17,785 bases of DNA from Thermoplasmata archaeon (GCA_021846695.1 JAJZWN010000024.1:1-17785); one strand, 5' to 3'. Counted from the first letter of the stretch, positions 8,033 to 15,839 are shown. Program-made: numbers and translations. The notes: generated by a model not told the origin, from the sequence alone.

Positions 8033-8116
8033 TTATAAAGTGATATTACAATCCTTTTTATTTTTATTGATTAAATAAAAAATTCAGGGATAATTTCTTC
8101 AATTTCTTTATGGGCA

Positions 8117-8127
8117 ATATAATATAT
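8117..8127 (+). promoter_or_regulatory. TATA-like promoter of the P450 gene
   Basis: The AT-rich element ATATAATATAT is centred about 25 nt before ATG 8147, and there is no Shine-Dalgarno. This fits a leaderless transcript. The 114-bp spacer also carries the opposite-strand promoter of the GtrA-type gene. Confidence 0.5.
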
Positions 8128-8146
8128 GAAATGGCAATATTAAATC

Positions 8147-9292
8147 ATGCATGTACCCACTTATAAGGAAGATCCATTTGAATGGTACCGTGAAATGAGG
8201 CAGAATTCACCGGTATTCAGAGAGGGGAATATGACACACCTTTTCAAATACAGTGATATTTCCAGAATTCTTTCAGACCATCAGAACTTTTCATCACAGT
8301 TCAGAGACCTTCTGGGTGGGGAAATGGCAGAATTGCTCAATGAGAAAACAACACCAAGCATTCTCCTCCTGGATCCACCACAGCATACAACTTTGAGGAA
8401 TCTTGTCACTGGTGCATTTACCCCCAGAAGCATAGATCTCTTTGAACCACGTATACGGAAAATTGCGGGGAACCTTGTCCACGAAATTGTTGAAAAACAG
8501 AATTCAGACATAGTGTCAGATCTTTCATACCTGTTGCCCATAAGGGTTATCTCAGAGATGATGGGTGTGCCTGAGTCGGATTCCGGGTTATTCCATGACT
8601 GGTCGGATAAGCTTGCCACATCCCTTGGCAGGGGACCTGATATTGAAACACAGAATCAGATGGCGGATTATTTCTATAAAAAGATTGACAGAAACTCTGA
8701 TAAGAACGATCTTATATCGAGACTGTCCACCATTGAAATGGATGGCAGAAAACTCTCCGACAGGGAAATTGCAGGATTTGCAATACTGCTCCTGGTAGCA
8801 GGAAATGAAACCACAACAAATCTTATAACAAATGCCCTGCTCTCATTATATGAAAATCCAGGTATATACCCTGAAATGAAACAGAATCCCTCCATTATAC
8901 CATGGATTGTAGAAGAAACCTTGAGATACCGGTCACCGGTGCAATCAACCAGGAGATATTCTAAAATAGATACAGAGATTGGTGGAGTGGAGATTATTAA
9001 AAATGACATACTGGCATTATATCTTGGTTCTGCAAACAGGGATGAGGAAATATTCAGGGATGGTGATACATTCAATCCGCACCGGGTTGAAAAAAGGCAT
9101 ATAGCCTTCGGACATGGTGTGCATTTTTGTCTCGGTGCTCCACTTGCAAGGCTGGAAGCCAGAATTGCACTGGAAGAATTTTCAAAGGCTGTGCCTTCAT
9201 ACAGTATCATAAAGCCCACTCCAGATGACCGGATAGACAGTGATATAATGTATGGTTTCAGAAAACTTAATTTAAAAATAAATGAAAATTAG
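8147..9292 (+). CDS. Soluble cytochrome P450 (CYP119/CYP231-like)
   Basis: A 381-residue heme monooxygenase with no membrane anchor, the compact size of thermophilic archaeal P450s. The C-helix motif DPPQHTTLR is at 76-84 (His80 and Arg84 for a heme propionate). The I-helix oxygen-activation motif AGNET is at 218-222, giving the acid-alcohol pair Glu221/Thr222. ETLR (257-260) is the ExxR motif. The heme loop FGHGVHFCLG is at 321-330 with Cys328 as axial ligand, followed by APLAR. All key residues are intact, so the enzyme should be active. The substrate is unknown, and no ferredoxin or reductase gene is adjacent. The start is set by the TATA-like box at 8117 and by full-length homology from residue 5 onward. 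Confidence 0.95.
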   Translation: MHVPTYKEDPFEWYREMRQNSPVFREGNMTHLFKYSDISRILSDHQNFSSQFRDLLGGEMAELLNEKTTPSILLLDPPQHTTLRNLVTGAFTPRSIDLFEPRIRKIAGNLVHEIVEKQNSDIVSDLSYLLPIRVISEMMGVPESDSGLFHDWSDKLATSLGRGPDIETQNQMADYFYKKIDRNSDKNDLISRLSTIEMDGRKLSDREIAGFAILLLVAGNETTTNLITNALLSLYENPGIYPEMKQNPSIIPWIVEETLRYRSPVQSTRRYSKIDTEIGGVEIIKNDILALYLGSANRDEEIFRDGDTFNPHRVEKRHIAFGHGVHFCLGAPLARLEARIALEEFSKAVPSYSIIKPTPDDRIDSDIMYGFRKLNLKINEN

Positions 9293-9331
9293 ATACCGGG
9301 ATGAACCGGCAAATAAAAAACTAAATAAAAT

Positions 9332-9658
9332 TTAACTCTCAATGAGTTTGAATTTGGCTGAATTGCGTATGCTGTATACATATTCAAGTAGCGCAGGCTT
9401 GAAATATCCGTCTATATAATCCAGTATGTCATCCTCGGATTCCCCTGTCTGGACAAAAGCCTGGGCAGCAAGATATGGTATAAGCCTCTTCACATCTGCA
9501 ATCCTTAGACTGGCATTTTTCCATGTAACAGATATTTGTTTGGCAATTTCCTCCATTCTGACCATAGGTTCCTTTTCTATGTCAGATTTCTGGAAATCAT
9601 ATCTGTTTTCCTTTTTGGCAGGCATTTTTCTTTCTATCTGAGTATTTTCAGTTTCCAT
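9332..9658 (-). CDS. Small protein of unknown function
   Basis: A 108-residue protein I do not recognise. The first 35 or so residues are polar and highly charged (many Lys and Glu), probably disordered. The rest looks helical, with VKRLIPYLAAQAF and an acidic GESEDDILDYIDGYF stretch. There are no cysteines, no membrane segment and no clear helix-turn-helix. The start is chosen at ATG 9658, not at the in-frame ATG at 9679, because a near-perfect Shine-Dalgarno (AAGGAGGTG, 9665-9673) lies 6 nt before it. A TATA-like box at 9694-9705 predicts a short leader of about 17 nt. It points away from the acetyl-CoA synthetase gene across a 383-bp non-coding stretch. It could be a small regulator or an accessory to the upstream P450, but neither is shown. 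Confidence 0.75.
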   Translation of the reverse strand: METENTQIERKMPAKKENRYDFQKSDIEKEPMVRMEEIAKQISVTWKNASLRIADVKRLIPYLAAQAFVQTGESEDDILDYIDGYFKPALLEYVYSIRNSAKFKLIES

Positions 9659-9664
9659 ACTAAA

Positions 9665-9673
9665 CACCTCCTT
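9665..9673 (-). promoter_or_regulatory. Strong Shine-Dalgarno deciding the small gene's start
   Basis: On the minus strand AAGGAGGTG ends 6 nt before ATG 9658. It would pair almost fully with the archaeal 16S rRNA tail. It lies downstream of the alternative ATG at 9679, which it therefore argues against. Confidence 0.8.
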
Positions 9674-9693
9674 AAGCATAAGAGTATTTCATT

Positions 9694-9705
9694 ATAATAT
9701 TTAAA
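9694..9705 (-). promoter_or_regulatory. TATA-like promoter of the small gene
   Basis: On the minus strand this reads TTTAAATATTAT. A start about 25 nt downstream (near 9675) gives a short leader holding the Shine-Dalgarno. Confidence 0.5.
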
Positions 9706-10010
9706 CATTTCCAAAGTATACTATACTATCACACTATTGAAATATTATCATATTGGATAAATACAAATTTCTTATATATCAAATGTCGATATAAGATTTA
9801 GTTGTTGCATTTATTTAATATAGGTTAAAAATTCACGATTGTTAAGGCATATTAATTTAGAAATACACTGTCTTTCCATTAAAAGTTCTAAATCTGCTAA
9901 ATTAAAGAAAGCTCGACAAAATGGTAATTTTATGTATAGTTTAAAAAGTTAAACTAGCATTTTTAGTATGAATAAATAGACATATGACGTATTTATAATA
10001 CTATAGAAAT
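9706..10010. other. Long AT-rich intergenic region with divergent promoters
   Basis: This is the longest stretch without gene-like sequence in the window (the full gap runs 9659-10041). It holds the promoter of the small gene at its left end, the acs promoter just beyond its right end, and one clear 8-bp-arm inverted repeat at 9937-9956. I see no convincing open frame, tRNA or stable RNA fold in it. A small RNA or regulator sites are possible but unsupported. Confidence 0.5.
9937..9956. repeat. Perfect inverted repeat upstream of acs, possible operator
   Basis: TAGTTTAA and TTAAACTA are exact reverse complements separated by AAAG. The element ends 55 bp before the acs TATA-like box. The 20-bp symmetric form suits a dimeric DNA-binding protein, though in AT-rich DNA chance is not excluded. 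Confidence 0.4.
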
Positions 10011-10020
10011 ATTTAAATAA
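10011..10020 (+). promoter_or_regulatory. TATA-like promoter of the acetyl-CoA synthetase operon
   Basis: ATTTAAATAA is centred 26 nt before ATG 10042 with no Shine-Dalgarno, so the acs message is probably leaderless. Confidence 0.55.
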
Positions 10021-10041
10021 TGTATAAGTGTATATTTTATT

Positions 10042-11967
10042 ATGAACGAAACATTGCCCATGGATGAAAAATATCGGGTAGGCCTCGCCAGATATAGACA
10101 GGAATATAAGGAATCGCTGGAAAATCCTGAAAGCTTCTGGAAAGAGAAAGCCAAAATCATAGACTGGTTCAGTCCCTTTGATAAGGTTCTTGATGACTCA
10201 AAGAAGCCATTTTACAGATGGTTTATAAATGGAAAAACCAATATGTCATATAACTGCCTGGACAGGTATGCCAACAATGAAAAGAGAAATAAGGTTGCTT
10301 ATATATGGGTTCCAGAAAAAGGAGAGGAAAAGGTTGTTACATACTACGGTCTGTACAGACGTGTGAATGCATTTGCAAAGGCACTGCTTAACCTTGGTAT
10401 AAAAAAGGGGGATGGGGTTACAATATACCTTCCCATGATACTGGAGGCTCCAATAGCTATGCTTGCCTGTGCAAGAATCGGAGCAGTATTTAATGTTGTA
10501 TTCTCCGGATTCGGTGAAGAGGCACTTGCCCAGAGGATTGACGATTCCAATTCAAAAACTGTAATCACAGCCGATGGGGGATTCAGAAAGGGCAAAATTA
10601 TAGAACTGAAAAGAATAGTGGATGCAGCAATTGATCTCAGCAAGGGCGTGGATAATGTAATAGTGGTGAAAAACGCCAATAACAAAATAAATATGGAATC
10701 TGGAAGGGATTATTACTATGACCAAATTCTTGAGGATGGATACGTGAAACCTGAAGAACTCGATTCCAATGATCCCCTATTTATTCTATATACATCAGGC
10801 ACTACAGGAAAGCCCAAGGGAATAGTACATGGTAATGGTGGATATCCTGTATGGGTTGCAAACACGCTGAAATGGGGCTTTAATCCAAAGGACGAAGATC
10901 GCTGGTGGTGTGCAGCTGATATAGGGTGGATAACCGGGCACAGTTATATTGTTTTTGCTCCGCTTCTGCTGGGAATGACATCAATCATGTACGAAGGGGC
11001 CATAGATTACCCTAAGCCCGACCGTATGTGGGACATCATAGAAAGATATGGTGTGAATATATTATATACATCTCCCACAGCAATAAGACTCTTAATGAAA
11101 TACGGAGAGAAATATCCCCTATCTCATGATCTTTCTTCCCTTAAGACCCTGGGAACTGTTGGCGAACCCATAAATCCTGCAGCATGGCACTGGTATTATG
11201 ATGTCATAGGTAAAAGCAGATGCCCCATAATAGATACTTACTGGCAGACAGAAACCGGTGGTTTTACCATTGCCCCCTCAGCACATCTTGGTTTACCAGA
11301 TCTAAAGCCTGGTTCGGCAACGTTTCCAATGCCTGGAATAGACCCAGTAATATATGGTGATGATGGAAAAGAGGTCAAAGATGGGGAGAAAGGATATATA
11401 GTATTGAGGAAACCATGGCCTGGATTAATGCTCACTGTGAACCGCGATGAGAAAAGATACATGGATGTGTACTTCTCTAAATTCCCGGAACAATATCTGA
11501 TGGGTGATTATGCAATTAAGGACAAAGATGGATATTACTGGTTACTGGGGAGAAGCGATGAGGTTTTGAAGGTTTCCGGGCACAGAATAGGAACCATAGA
11601 GGTGGAAGATGAACTCGTTGCAATGAAAGAGGTCGCAGAGGCAGCAGTTTTTGGAAAGCCAGATACTGTAAAAGGTGATACAATAATCGCTTTTGTAACC
11701 CTGAAGGATGGATATGAAAAAAGCGTTGAGGTTATAAACAGCATTAAAAAAAGGGTGCGGGCGGACCTTGGCCCAATTATGGTTCCTGAGGAGATACATA
11801 TAGTAGACGCTGTTCCAAAAACGAGATCTGGGAAAATAATGAGAAGGGTCATAAAGGCAGTTTATCTGAATCAGCTTCCGGGAGATATAAGCACCCTTGA
11901 AAACGAAGCATCAGTTGAGGAAATAAAAAAAGCTGTTGAAATAATAAAAAAGGAGGAAGGTGATTAA
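10042..11967 (+). CDS. acsA: AMP-forming acetyl-CoA synthetase
   Basis: A 641-residue cytosolic enzyme that activates acetate with ATP to acetyl-AMP and then to acetyl-CoA. Adenylation motifs appear in order: YTSGTTGKPKG (250-260), ADIGWITGHSY (292-302), the GTVGEPIN block (371-378), DTYWQTETGG (398-407) with Trp401 narrowing the acyl pocket, and GDYAIKDKDGYYWLLGRSDE (488-507). SGHRIGTIEVE (512-522) and PKTRSGKIMRR (592-602), with catalytic Lys598, mark the C-terminal domain. Lys598 is the residue acetylated to switch off related enzymes. Length matches true Acs rather than acyl-CoA ligases of medium chains, but propionate use cannot be excluded. The acetate transporter gene begins 2 nt after the stop, with its ribosome binding site inside the acs end, so the two form an operon. 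Confidence 0.94.
   Translation: MNETLPMDEKYRVGLARYRQEYKESLENPESFWKEKAKIIDWFSPFDKVLDDSKKPFYRWFINGKTNMSYNCLDRYANNEKRNKVAYIWVPEKGEEKVVTYYGLYRRVNAFAKALLNLGIKKGDGVTIYLPMILEAPIAMLACARIGAVFNVVFSGFGEEALAQRIDDSNSKTVITADGGFRKGKIIELKRIVDAAIDLSKGVDNVIVVKNANNKINMESGRDYYYDQILEDGYVKPEELDSNDPLFILYTSGTTGKPKGIVHGNGGYPVWVANTLKWGFNPKDEDRWWCAADIGWITGHSYIVFAPLLLGMTSIMYEGAIDYPKPDRMWDIIERYGVNILYTSPTAIRLLMKYGEKYPLSHDLSSLKTLGTVGEPINPAAWHWYYDVIGKSRCPIIDTYWQTETGGFTIAPSAHLGLPDLKPGSATFPMPGIDPVIYGDDGKEVKDGEKGYIVLRKPWPGLMLTVNRDEKRYMDVYFSKFPEQYLMGDYAIKDKDGYYWLLGRSDEVLKVSGHRIGTIEVEDELVAMKEVAEAAVFGKPDTVKGDTIIAFVTLKDGYEKSVEVINSIKKRVRADLGPIMVPEEIHIVDAVPKTRSGKIMRRVIKAVYLNQLPGDISTLENEASVEEIKKAVEIIKKEEGD
11952..11964 (+). promoter_or_regulatory. 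Shine-Dalgarno of the acetate transporter gene
   Basis: GGAGGAAGGTGAT overlaps the last codons of acs. The GGTGAT part ends 5 nt before ATG 11970. An internal ribosome binding site in place of a promoter supports co-transcription of the two genes. Confidence 0.75.
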
Positions 11968-11969
11968 TC

Positions 11970-12626
11970 ATGGAAAACAATAAAGACATAAAAAATGAGA
12001 ACGTAGCAATAAATAAAATTAAGACAGAAGACCCCCTGAATGTAAATCAGATAAATAAATCGTTTCTGGCTGATCCTGCACCATTAGGGCTTGCGGCATT
12101 CGGATTTACAACCTTTTTGCTAAGCTTTGTCAATGCTGGGATACTTTCAGTAGCTGCAGTTTCAGTAGTAATGCCACTGGCTTTTAGTTATGGAGGATTT
12201 GCCCAGTTGCTCACAGGGGCATTTGAAATGCGTCGTGGAAATACATTTGGCTTCACTGCCTTCACCAGTTATGGGTCATTCTGGTTATTTTATGGATTCC
12301 TTGTCTTATTTGCCTCAATGAAAATAATAACCATACCTGCAACCGCCCTCGGTATTGCTTTGATATTATGGGGACTGTTTACACTATATATGTGGGCCAG
12401 TGCTATTAGATTGAACCTGTCGTTGAATCTCACATTTCTGTTTCTGTGGCTTGCATTCTTTATGCTTGGGTTCGGAGCATATTATTCATCTACCACATTG
12501 ACCCGCCTGGGAGGGGTGTTTGGATTCCTGACAGCATTCTTTGCAGTTTACACAAGCTTTGCCATAGTCAGTAATTCTGTAAAAGAAGGCTTAGTTCCAT
12601 TAGGACCTGCTCTGTTTAAAAAATAA
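11970..12626 (+). CDS. satP: Acetate uptake transporter, SatP/YaaH (GPR1/FUN34) family
   Basis: A 218-residue membrane protein with six hydrophobic segments. Family signatures are DPAPLGLAAFG (35-45, the NPAPLGL motif with Asp for Asn), SYGGFAQLLTGAFE (73-86) and GNTFGFTAFTSYGSFW (90-105). Members carry acetate or succinate, or act as acetate channels. About 34 hydrophilic residues precede the core, longer than in E. coli SatP. It follows acs by 2 nt with a Shine-Dalgarno in the acs end. The pair therefore reads as uptake plus activation of acetate. In an acidophile uptake of protonated acetic acid can be harmful, so rapid activation to the CoA ester could also serve detoxification; that is inference. 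A long T tract follows the stop codon. Confidence 0.92.
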   Translation: MENNKDIKNENVAINKIKTEDPLNVNQINKSFLADPAPLGLAAFGFTTFLLSFVNAGILSVAAVSVVMPLAFSYGGFAQLLTGAFEMRRGNTFGFTAFTSYGSFWLFYGFLVLFASMKIITIPATALGIALILWGLFTLYMWASAIRLNLSLNLTFLFLWLAFFMLGFGAYYSSTTLTRLGGVFGFLTAFFAVYTSFAIVSNSVKEGLVPLGPALFKK

Positions 12627-12640
12627 TTTTATTTTTTTTT
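12627..12640 (+). terminator. T-rich tract after the acetate operon, likely terminator
   Basis: A run of almost pure T (TTTTATTTTTTTTTT) begins at the satP stop codon. Archaeal RNA polymerase terminates readily at such tracts without a hairpin. The next gene has its own TATA-like box at 12704, consistent with an end here. Confidence 0.6.
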
Positions 12641-12668
12641 AACGTTTAACACAGGGAATTCCCTTCAC

Positions 12669-12688
12669 AGAAGATTAAATGTTCTTCT
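12669..12688. repeat. Inverted repeat before the second MFS gene
   Basis: AGAAGA (12669-12674) and TCTTCT (12683-12688) are exact complements around an 8-nt AT-rich spacer, ending 16 bp before the TATA-like box at 12704. It could be a regulator site or the tail of the satP terminator. The short arms make chance possible. Confidence 0.3.
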
Positions 12689-12703
12689 AGCTGACAAGAA
12701 ATC

Positions 12704-12715
12704 ATATAAATAAAA
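12704..12715 (+). promoter_or_regulatory. TATA-like promoter of the second MFS gene
   Basis: CATATAAATAAA is centred 24 nt before ATG 12733, with no Shine-Dalgarno, so a leaderless transcript is likely. Confidence 0.55.
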
Positions 12716-12732
12716 TCAAGCACTAATCATAC

Positions 12733-13920
12733 ATGAATAATCAGGTGGCAGGCAAAAAGTTATTCATTCTCTATTCAACAGTGTTAATACTCATGGGAAT
12801 ATCGATGAGGTCTACCAATAACATGGTTGTTACCACTGTGCCACTCTTCTCCAAATATGTCCTTAATTTCTCATATATTGCCACTGCACTGGTGACCGCA
12901 ATCATATATCTGGGCACTGTGCTGGCAACAGCGTTTCTGAATCCACTCTTGAAGTCTGGGCTCAGAAAAAAAATTTTTATTATAGCCAATTTTGCACTTA
13001 CAGGTTTTCTTTTTCTGTATTATTTATCCGGGGATGTCAGCGTCTTTATAATATCTTTCCTTATAGGAATTGCATATGGCATAATATTGCCGAATATAAT
13101 AACATCCGCCTCACTGTATCCTAATGAAAGGGACAGGGAAAGATTACTGGGCATATATGCTGTTGGGCTGAGCTTCAGCCTTGTATTCGGCCCTTCACTG
13201 GAGACTTATCTACTTACTATAATATATTACAGGACACTCTTTTTATTTTTTGTCCCTCTTGGCATTATAGGGATTATAACATCGTTTTTCATGGAATTTC
13301 CAGAGAACAAAAGAGAAACGCATGGTAGATATGTATGGCATAATAAGGGTTTCATTTCATCTGTTCTTACCATTACAACCTATAATGTTCCTTTCGCAGC
13401 ACTGACCGTATTTCTTGCAATATTTTCGGAAACAAGGTTTCACGTGAGCAGTTATATGGCTTATCTTCCATTTGTCTTCTTTTTTACCGTTTCACTATTC
13501 ACAAGAATATATTTGAGCATAAGACCTATAAGAAATCTCCGGATACCATTGATAATTGCTCCCGGAATTACCATTTTTGCCCTGGCACTCTTTCCATTCC
13601 TTCCGAACTATACAGATTTTCTGGCCCTCATGATGGTTCTCGGCATACCTCATGGTTCCATATTCCCAATATCAACCGTACAAATTGCAAGAGGATCTAC
13701 AATAGAGGAAAGGAATGCAGTGAATTCCTATTATTATGCATATAATATGAGCCTTTTCATGGTTATACCCCTGATATTTGCAGCAATAATACCATACATA
13801 GGTTTCGAGAAAACCTTTGCCATACTTATAATACCCATTGTAATTTCCTTATCCATAATAGTAAAAAAATACTGGAAAGATAACGATTTGATGGGAAGTA
13901 ACAAAGCAGTAATAAAATAA
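12733..13920 (+). CDS. MFS transporter
   Basis: A 395-residue integral membrane protein with about twelve hydrophobic segments, the usual Major Facilitator size. The loop after the second segment (LLKSGLRKKIFIIAN) is a weakened motif A with the basic end preserved. The matching region of the second half lies near SIRPIRNLRIPL. The substrate is unknown. It is downstream of the acetate operon but separated by a T tract and has its own promoter, so a link to acetate is only positional. It resembles drug or metabolite exporters in general layout rather than sugar symporters. It converges on carbamate kinase across a spacer with a nested inverted repeat. Confidence 0.8.
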   Translation: MNNQVAGKKLFILYSTVLILMGISMRSTNNMVVTTVPLFSKYVLNFSYIATALVTAIIYLGTVLATAFLNPLLKSGLRKKIFIIANFALTGFLFLYYLSGDVSVFIISFLIGIAYGIILPNIITSASLYPNERDRERLLGIYAVGLSFSLVFGPSLETYLLTIIYYRTLFLFFVPLGIIGIITSFFMEFPENKRETHGRYVWHNKGFISSVLTITTYNVPFAALTVFLAIFSETRFHVSSYMAYLPFVFFFTVSLFTRIYLSIRPIRNLRIPLIIAPGITIFALALFPFLPNYTDFLALMMVLGIPHGSIFPISTVQIARGSTIEERNAVNSYYYAYNMSLFMVIPLIFAAIIPYIGFEKTFAILIIPIVISLSIIVKKYWKDNDLMGSNKAVIK

Positions 13921-13981
13921 TCAATGAACCACCGAACTTTCATAATATACATCTATCATCATTAAACCTGATTTCAATAAT

Positions 13982-14042
13982 ATTAGGGTTATTTGGATTT
14001 TATTTACTCTAAACATCACCTCAGATGTTTGAAGACCCTAAT
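13982..14042. terminator. Nested inverted repeat between convergent genes, possible bidirectional terminator
   Basis: Outer arms ATTAGGGT (13982-13989) and ACCCTAAT (14035-14042) are perfect 8-bp complements. Inside them, AAACATC (14011-14017) and GATGTTT (14024-14030) pair around the loop ACCTCA. It sits in the 127-bp spacer where the MFS and carbamate kinase transcripts meet. T-rich DNA follows on the plus strand. Termination in both directions is inferred from place and symmetry. Confidence 0.45.
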
Positions 14043-14047
14043 TTGTT

Positions 14048-14905
14048 TTATCCCTTTTCAATGACTGTTCCAGTTTCCATGTTATCTATATTGTCAATAG
14101 ATGTAATATAGACCTTTTCTCCACCTTTTTCTATGAATTTAAGTGAAGCAAGAATTTTTGGCTTAATTGTACCTTCTTCAAAGTTTATTTTATTGTAATA
14201 AGAGAGCAGTTCACTGTATCCTATTCTGTTGATAGGGTCGATTTTATTTTTGAAGTCCAGGTATATATTATTTACATCTGTAATAATGATAAGTTTCTTT
14301 GCCGCTAACTGGTTTGCAAGGAGGGATGAGCTCAAATCCTTGTCAACGACACCCTCAAAGCCCGCATATCCTGTATCCAATTTCTCCACGGGGACACCCC
14401 CTCCTCCAACAGCAAGTGGCAAATAGCCATTGGACATTAAATATGTTATTGAATCTATTTCCATTATGCCCGTGGGTTCAGGGGACTTCACCATTTTTCT
14501 GTAACCCTTGCTAATTTCCATGGCATAGGAATCATCAATCTTATGGTCATAAAATGGGCCGATTGGTTTTAATGTGTATTTATCCTTATCAATAAAAGTA
14601 TGTGTCAAAATAGGAACAGCGCTCTTTTTGAGTTTGCCTGAAAGCTGGAGTGGATTGTATGCCATGGAAAGAATGTGCAGGAGAAGTCCCTGTGACATGC
14701 TTCCGCTTATGTCCAGAGGATAAGATGTTTTGTGGTATATTTCCCCTATCTGTGGCCCATTTCCGTAGGTTATCACGGCTTCATTGCTGTTTATGACATT
14801 TGACAATCTGATAAATGTTTCAGAGGCTTTTCCTATCTGTTCCATTATGCTTGATTTTCCAGTATCTAGTGCATTGCCACCAAGGGCTATCACTATACGG
14901 TCCAC
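14048..14905 (-). CDS. arcC: Carbamate kinase
   Basis: A 285-residue cytosolic kinase that makes ATP from carbamoyl phosphate and ADP, the energy-yielding end of the arginine deiminase pathway. Motifs are ALGGNAL (7-13), TYGNGPQIGEIY (46-57), SPEPTGIMEI (141-150), VGGGGVPV (166-173), VDKDLSSSLLA (187-197), ITDVNNIYLDF (208-218) and EGTIKPKI (244-251, family form GSMgPK). It is about 25 residues shorter than typical enzymes but keeps all blocks. The start is GTG at 14905, 4 nt after the arcB stop codon, with a GAGGG in the arcB end as a modest ribosome binding site. The two genes are therefore one transcript. Related amino-acid kinases are less likely because of the GNGPQIG and VDKDL blocks. 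Confidence 0.92.
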   Translation of the reverse strand: MDRIVIALGGNALDTGKSSIMEQIGKASETFIRLSNVINSNEAVITYGNGPQIGEIYHKTSYPLDISGSMSQGLLLHILSMAYNPLQLSGKLKKSAVPILTHTFIDKDKYTLKPIGPFYDHKIDDSYAMEISKGYRKMVKSPEPTGIMEIDSITYLMSNGYLPLAVGGGGVPVEKLDTGYAGFEGVVDKDLSSSLLANQLAAKKLIIITDVNNIYLDFKNKIDPINRIGYSELLSYYNKINFEEGTIKPKILASLKFIEKGGEKVYITSIDNIDNMETGTVIEKG

Positions 14906-14909
14906 AGTA

Positions 14910-15839
14910 TCAATCCCTCATTGCCCATTCTATGCTGCTTGCAGCACCGTATATCTTATTTACACCCTGCTGCCATGCCACGGATTGTTTTCCCTCTATG
15001 ACCTCATCTGTTATTTCAAGCCCCCTCTCAGCCGGAAGGCAGTGCATTACTATTGCATCGGGCTCTGCCAGTTTCAGTACATCACTGTTGATCTGGAATC
15101 CCTGGAAATCTTTAATTCTCTGCTGCCTTTGTGCCTCCTCACCCATGCTGACCCATACATCGGTATAAAGTATATCTGATCCTTTTGCTCCTCCTGCAAC
15201 ATCATGGGTGACAGTTATTGTGCTGCCCTGCTTCGCAGCAATCTTTTCGGCTGCAGATCTGTATGATGCATCTGGCTGGTAACCATCCGGAGTAGCTATT
15301 GTTAGATTAATTCCGGTCATGGAGCACGTCATCATGAGAGAATTTGTAATATTATTAGTTCCGTCTCCTATAAATGTCATTTTTAACCCCTTAAAATTTT
15401 TTTTCTTTTCCATTATCGTAAGGAAATCAGATATCATCTGTGTTGGATGCTCGGAATCACTCAATGCATTTATCACCGGAAGCCCTGAATACTTCGCAAG
15501 TTCAGTTAATGTGGACTGTGCAAAAACCCTGGCTACAAGTATATCCAGCCATCCACCAAGCATTCTTGCAACATCCTTTACTGGTTCTCCCCCTGAAAGG
15601 TGTATCTGGTCTGATGACAAATATAATGTATGTGCACCCATTCTTTCAGACGCCACTTCAAAGGAAGTCCTTGTCCTTGTTGAGGGTTTCTCAAATAGAA
15701 GTCCTGCATATTTTCCCTTCAATATTGGAACTACAGCTTTCTTTGTACCAATCATTGATTTATAATACAACGCTCTGTTTACCATTCCTATAAATTCTTC
15801 CGAATCCACATCTTTCAATGTCAAAAACGATCTTGCCAT
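14910..15839 (-). CDS. arcB: Ornithine carbamoyltransferase
   Basis: A 309-residue enzyme that moves the carbamoyl group between ornithine and citrulline. Numbered from the chosen start, STRTR at 53-57 binds carbamoyl phosphate, HPTQ is at 131-134, SMGEE at 231-235 and HCLPA at 266-270 bind ornithine and complete the active site. The pairing with carbamate kinase suggests the catabolic direction (citrulline to ornithine plus carbamoyl phosphate). I use argF as the alternative name if it proves anabolic. The frame is open up to an ATG at 15962, but I place the start at ATG 15839, where GGAAGTGAT precedes by 4 nt and where the family's usual N-terminus (MARSFLTL) begins. The extra 41 codons look like an arginine-deiminase relic. 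Confidence 0.92.
   Translation of the reverse strand: MARSFLTLKDVDSEEFIGMVNRALYYKSMIGTKKAVVPILKGKYAGLLFEKPSTRTRTSFEVASERMGAHTLYLSSDQIHLSGGEPVKDVARMLGGWLDILVARVFAQSTLTELAKYSGLPVINALSDSEHPTQMISDFLTIMEKKKNFKGLKMTFIGDGTNNITNSLMMTCSMTGINLTIATPDGYQPDASYRSAAEKIAAKQGSTITVTHDVAGGAKGSDILYTDVWVSMGEEAQRQQRIKDFQGFQINSDVLKLAEPDAIVMHCLPAERGLEITDEVIEGKQSVAWQQGVNKIYGAASSIEWAMRD

Noticed and set aside
8674..9219. A 181-codon open frame on the minus strand inside the P450 gene
   Set aside because: The P450 on the plus strand has every conserved motif in this stretch, so the antisense frame is a by-product of its codon use.
9293..9331. Short CCGG-GATGAA-CCGG hairpin after the P450 gene as a terminator
   Set aside because: The stem is only 4 bp and is followed by an A-rich, not T-rich, stretch on the plus strand.
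12654..12663. Palindrome GGGAATTCCC before the second MFS gene
   Set aside because: It has no spacer, no second copy in the window and no clear placement relative to the promoter; chance is a sufficient explanation.
14784..15793. Several open frames of over 100 codons on the plus strand
   Set aside because: They are antisense to arcB and arcC, which carry full family motifs; the translations are low in sense and rich in Cys, Ser and Pro as expected for mirrored frames.
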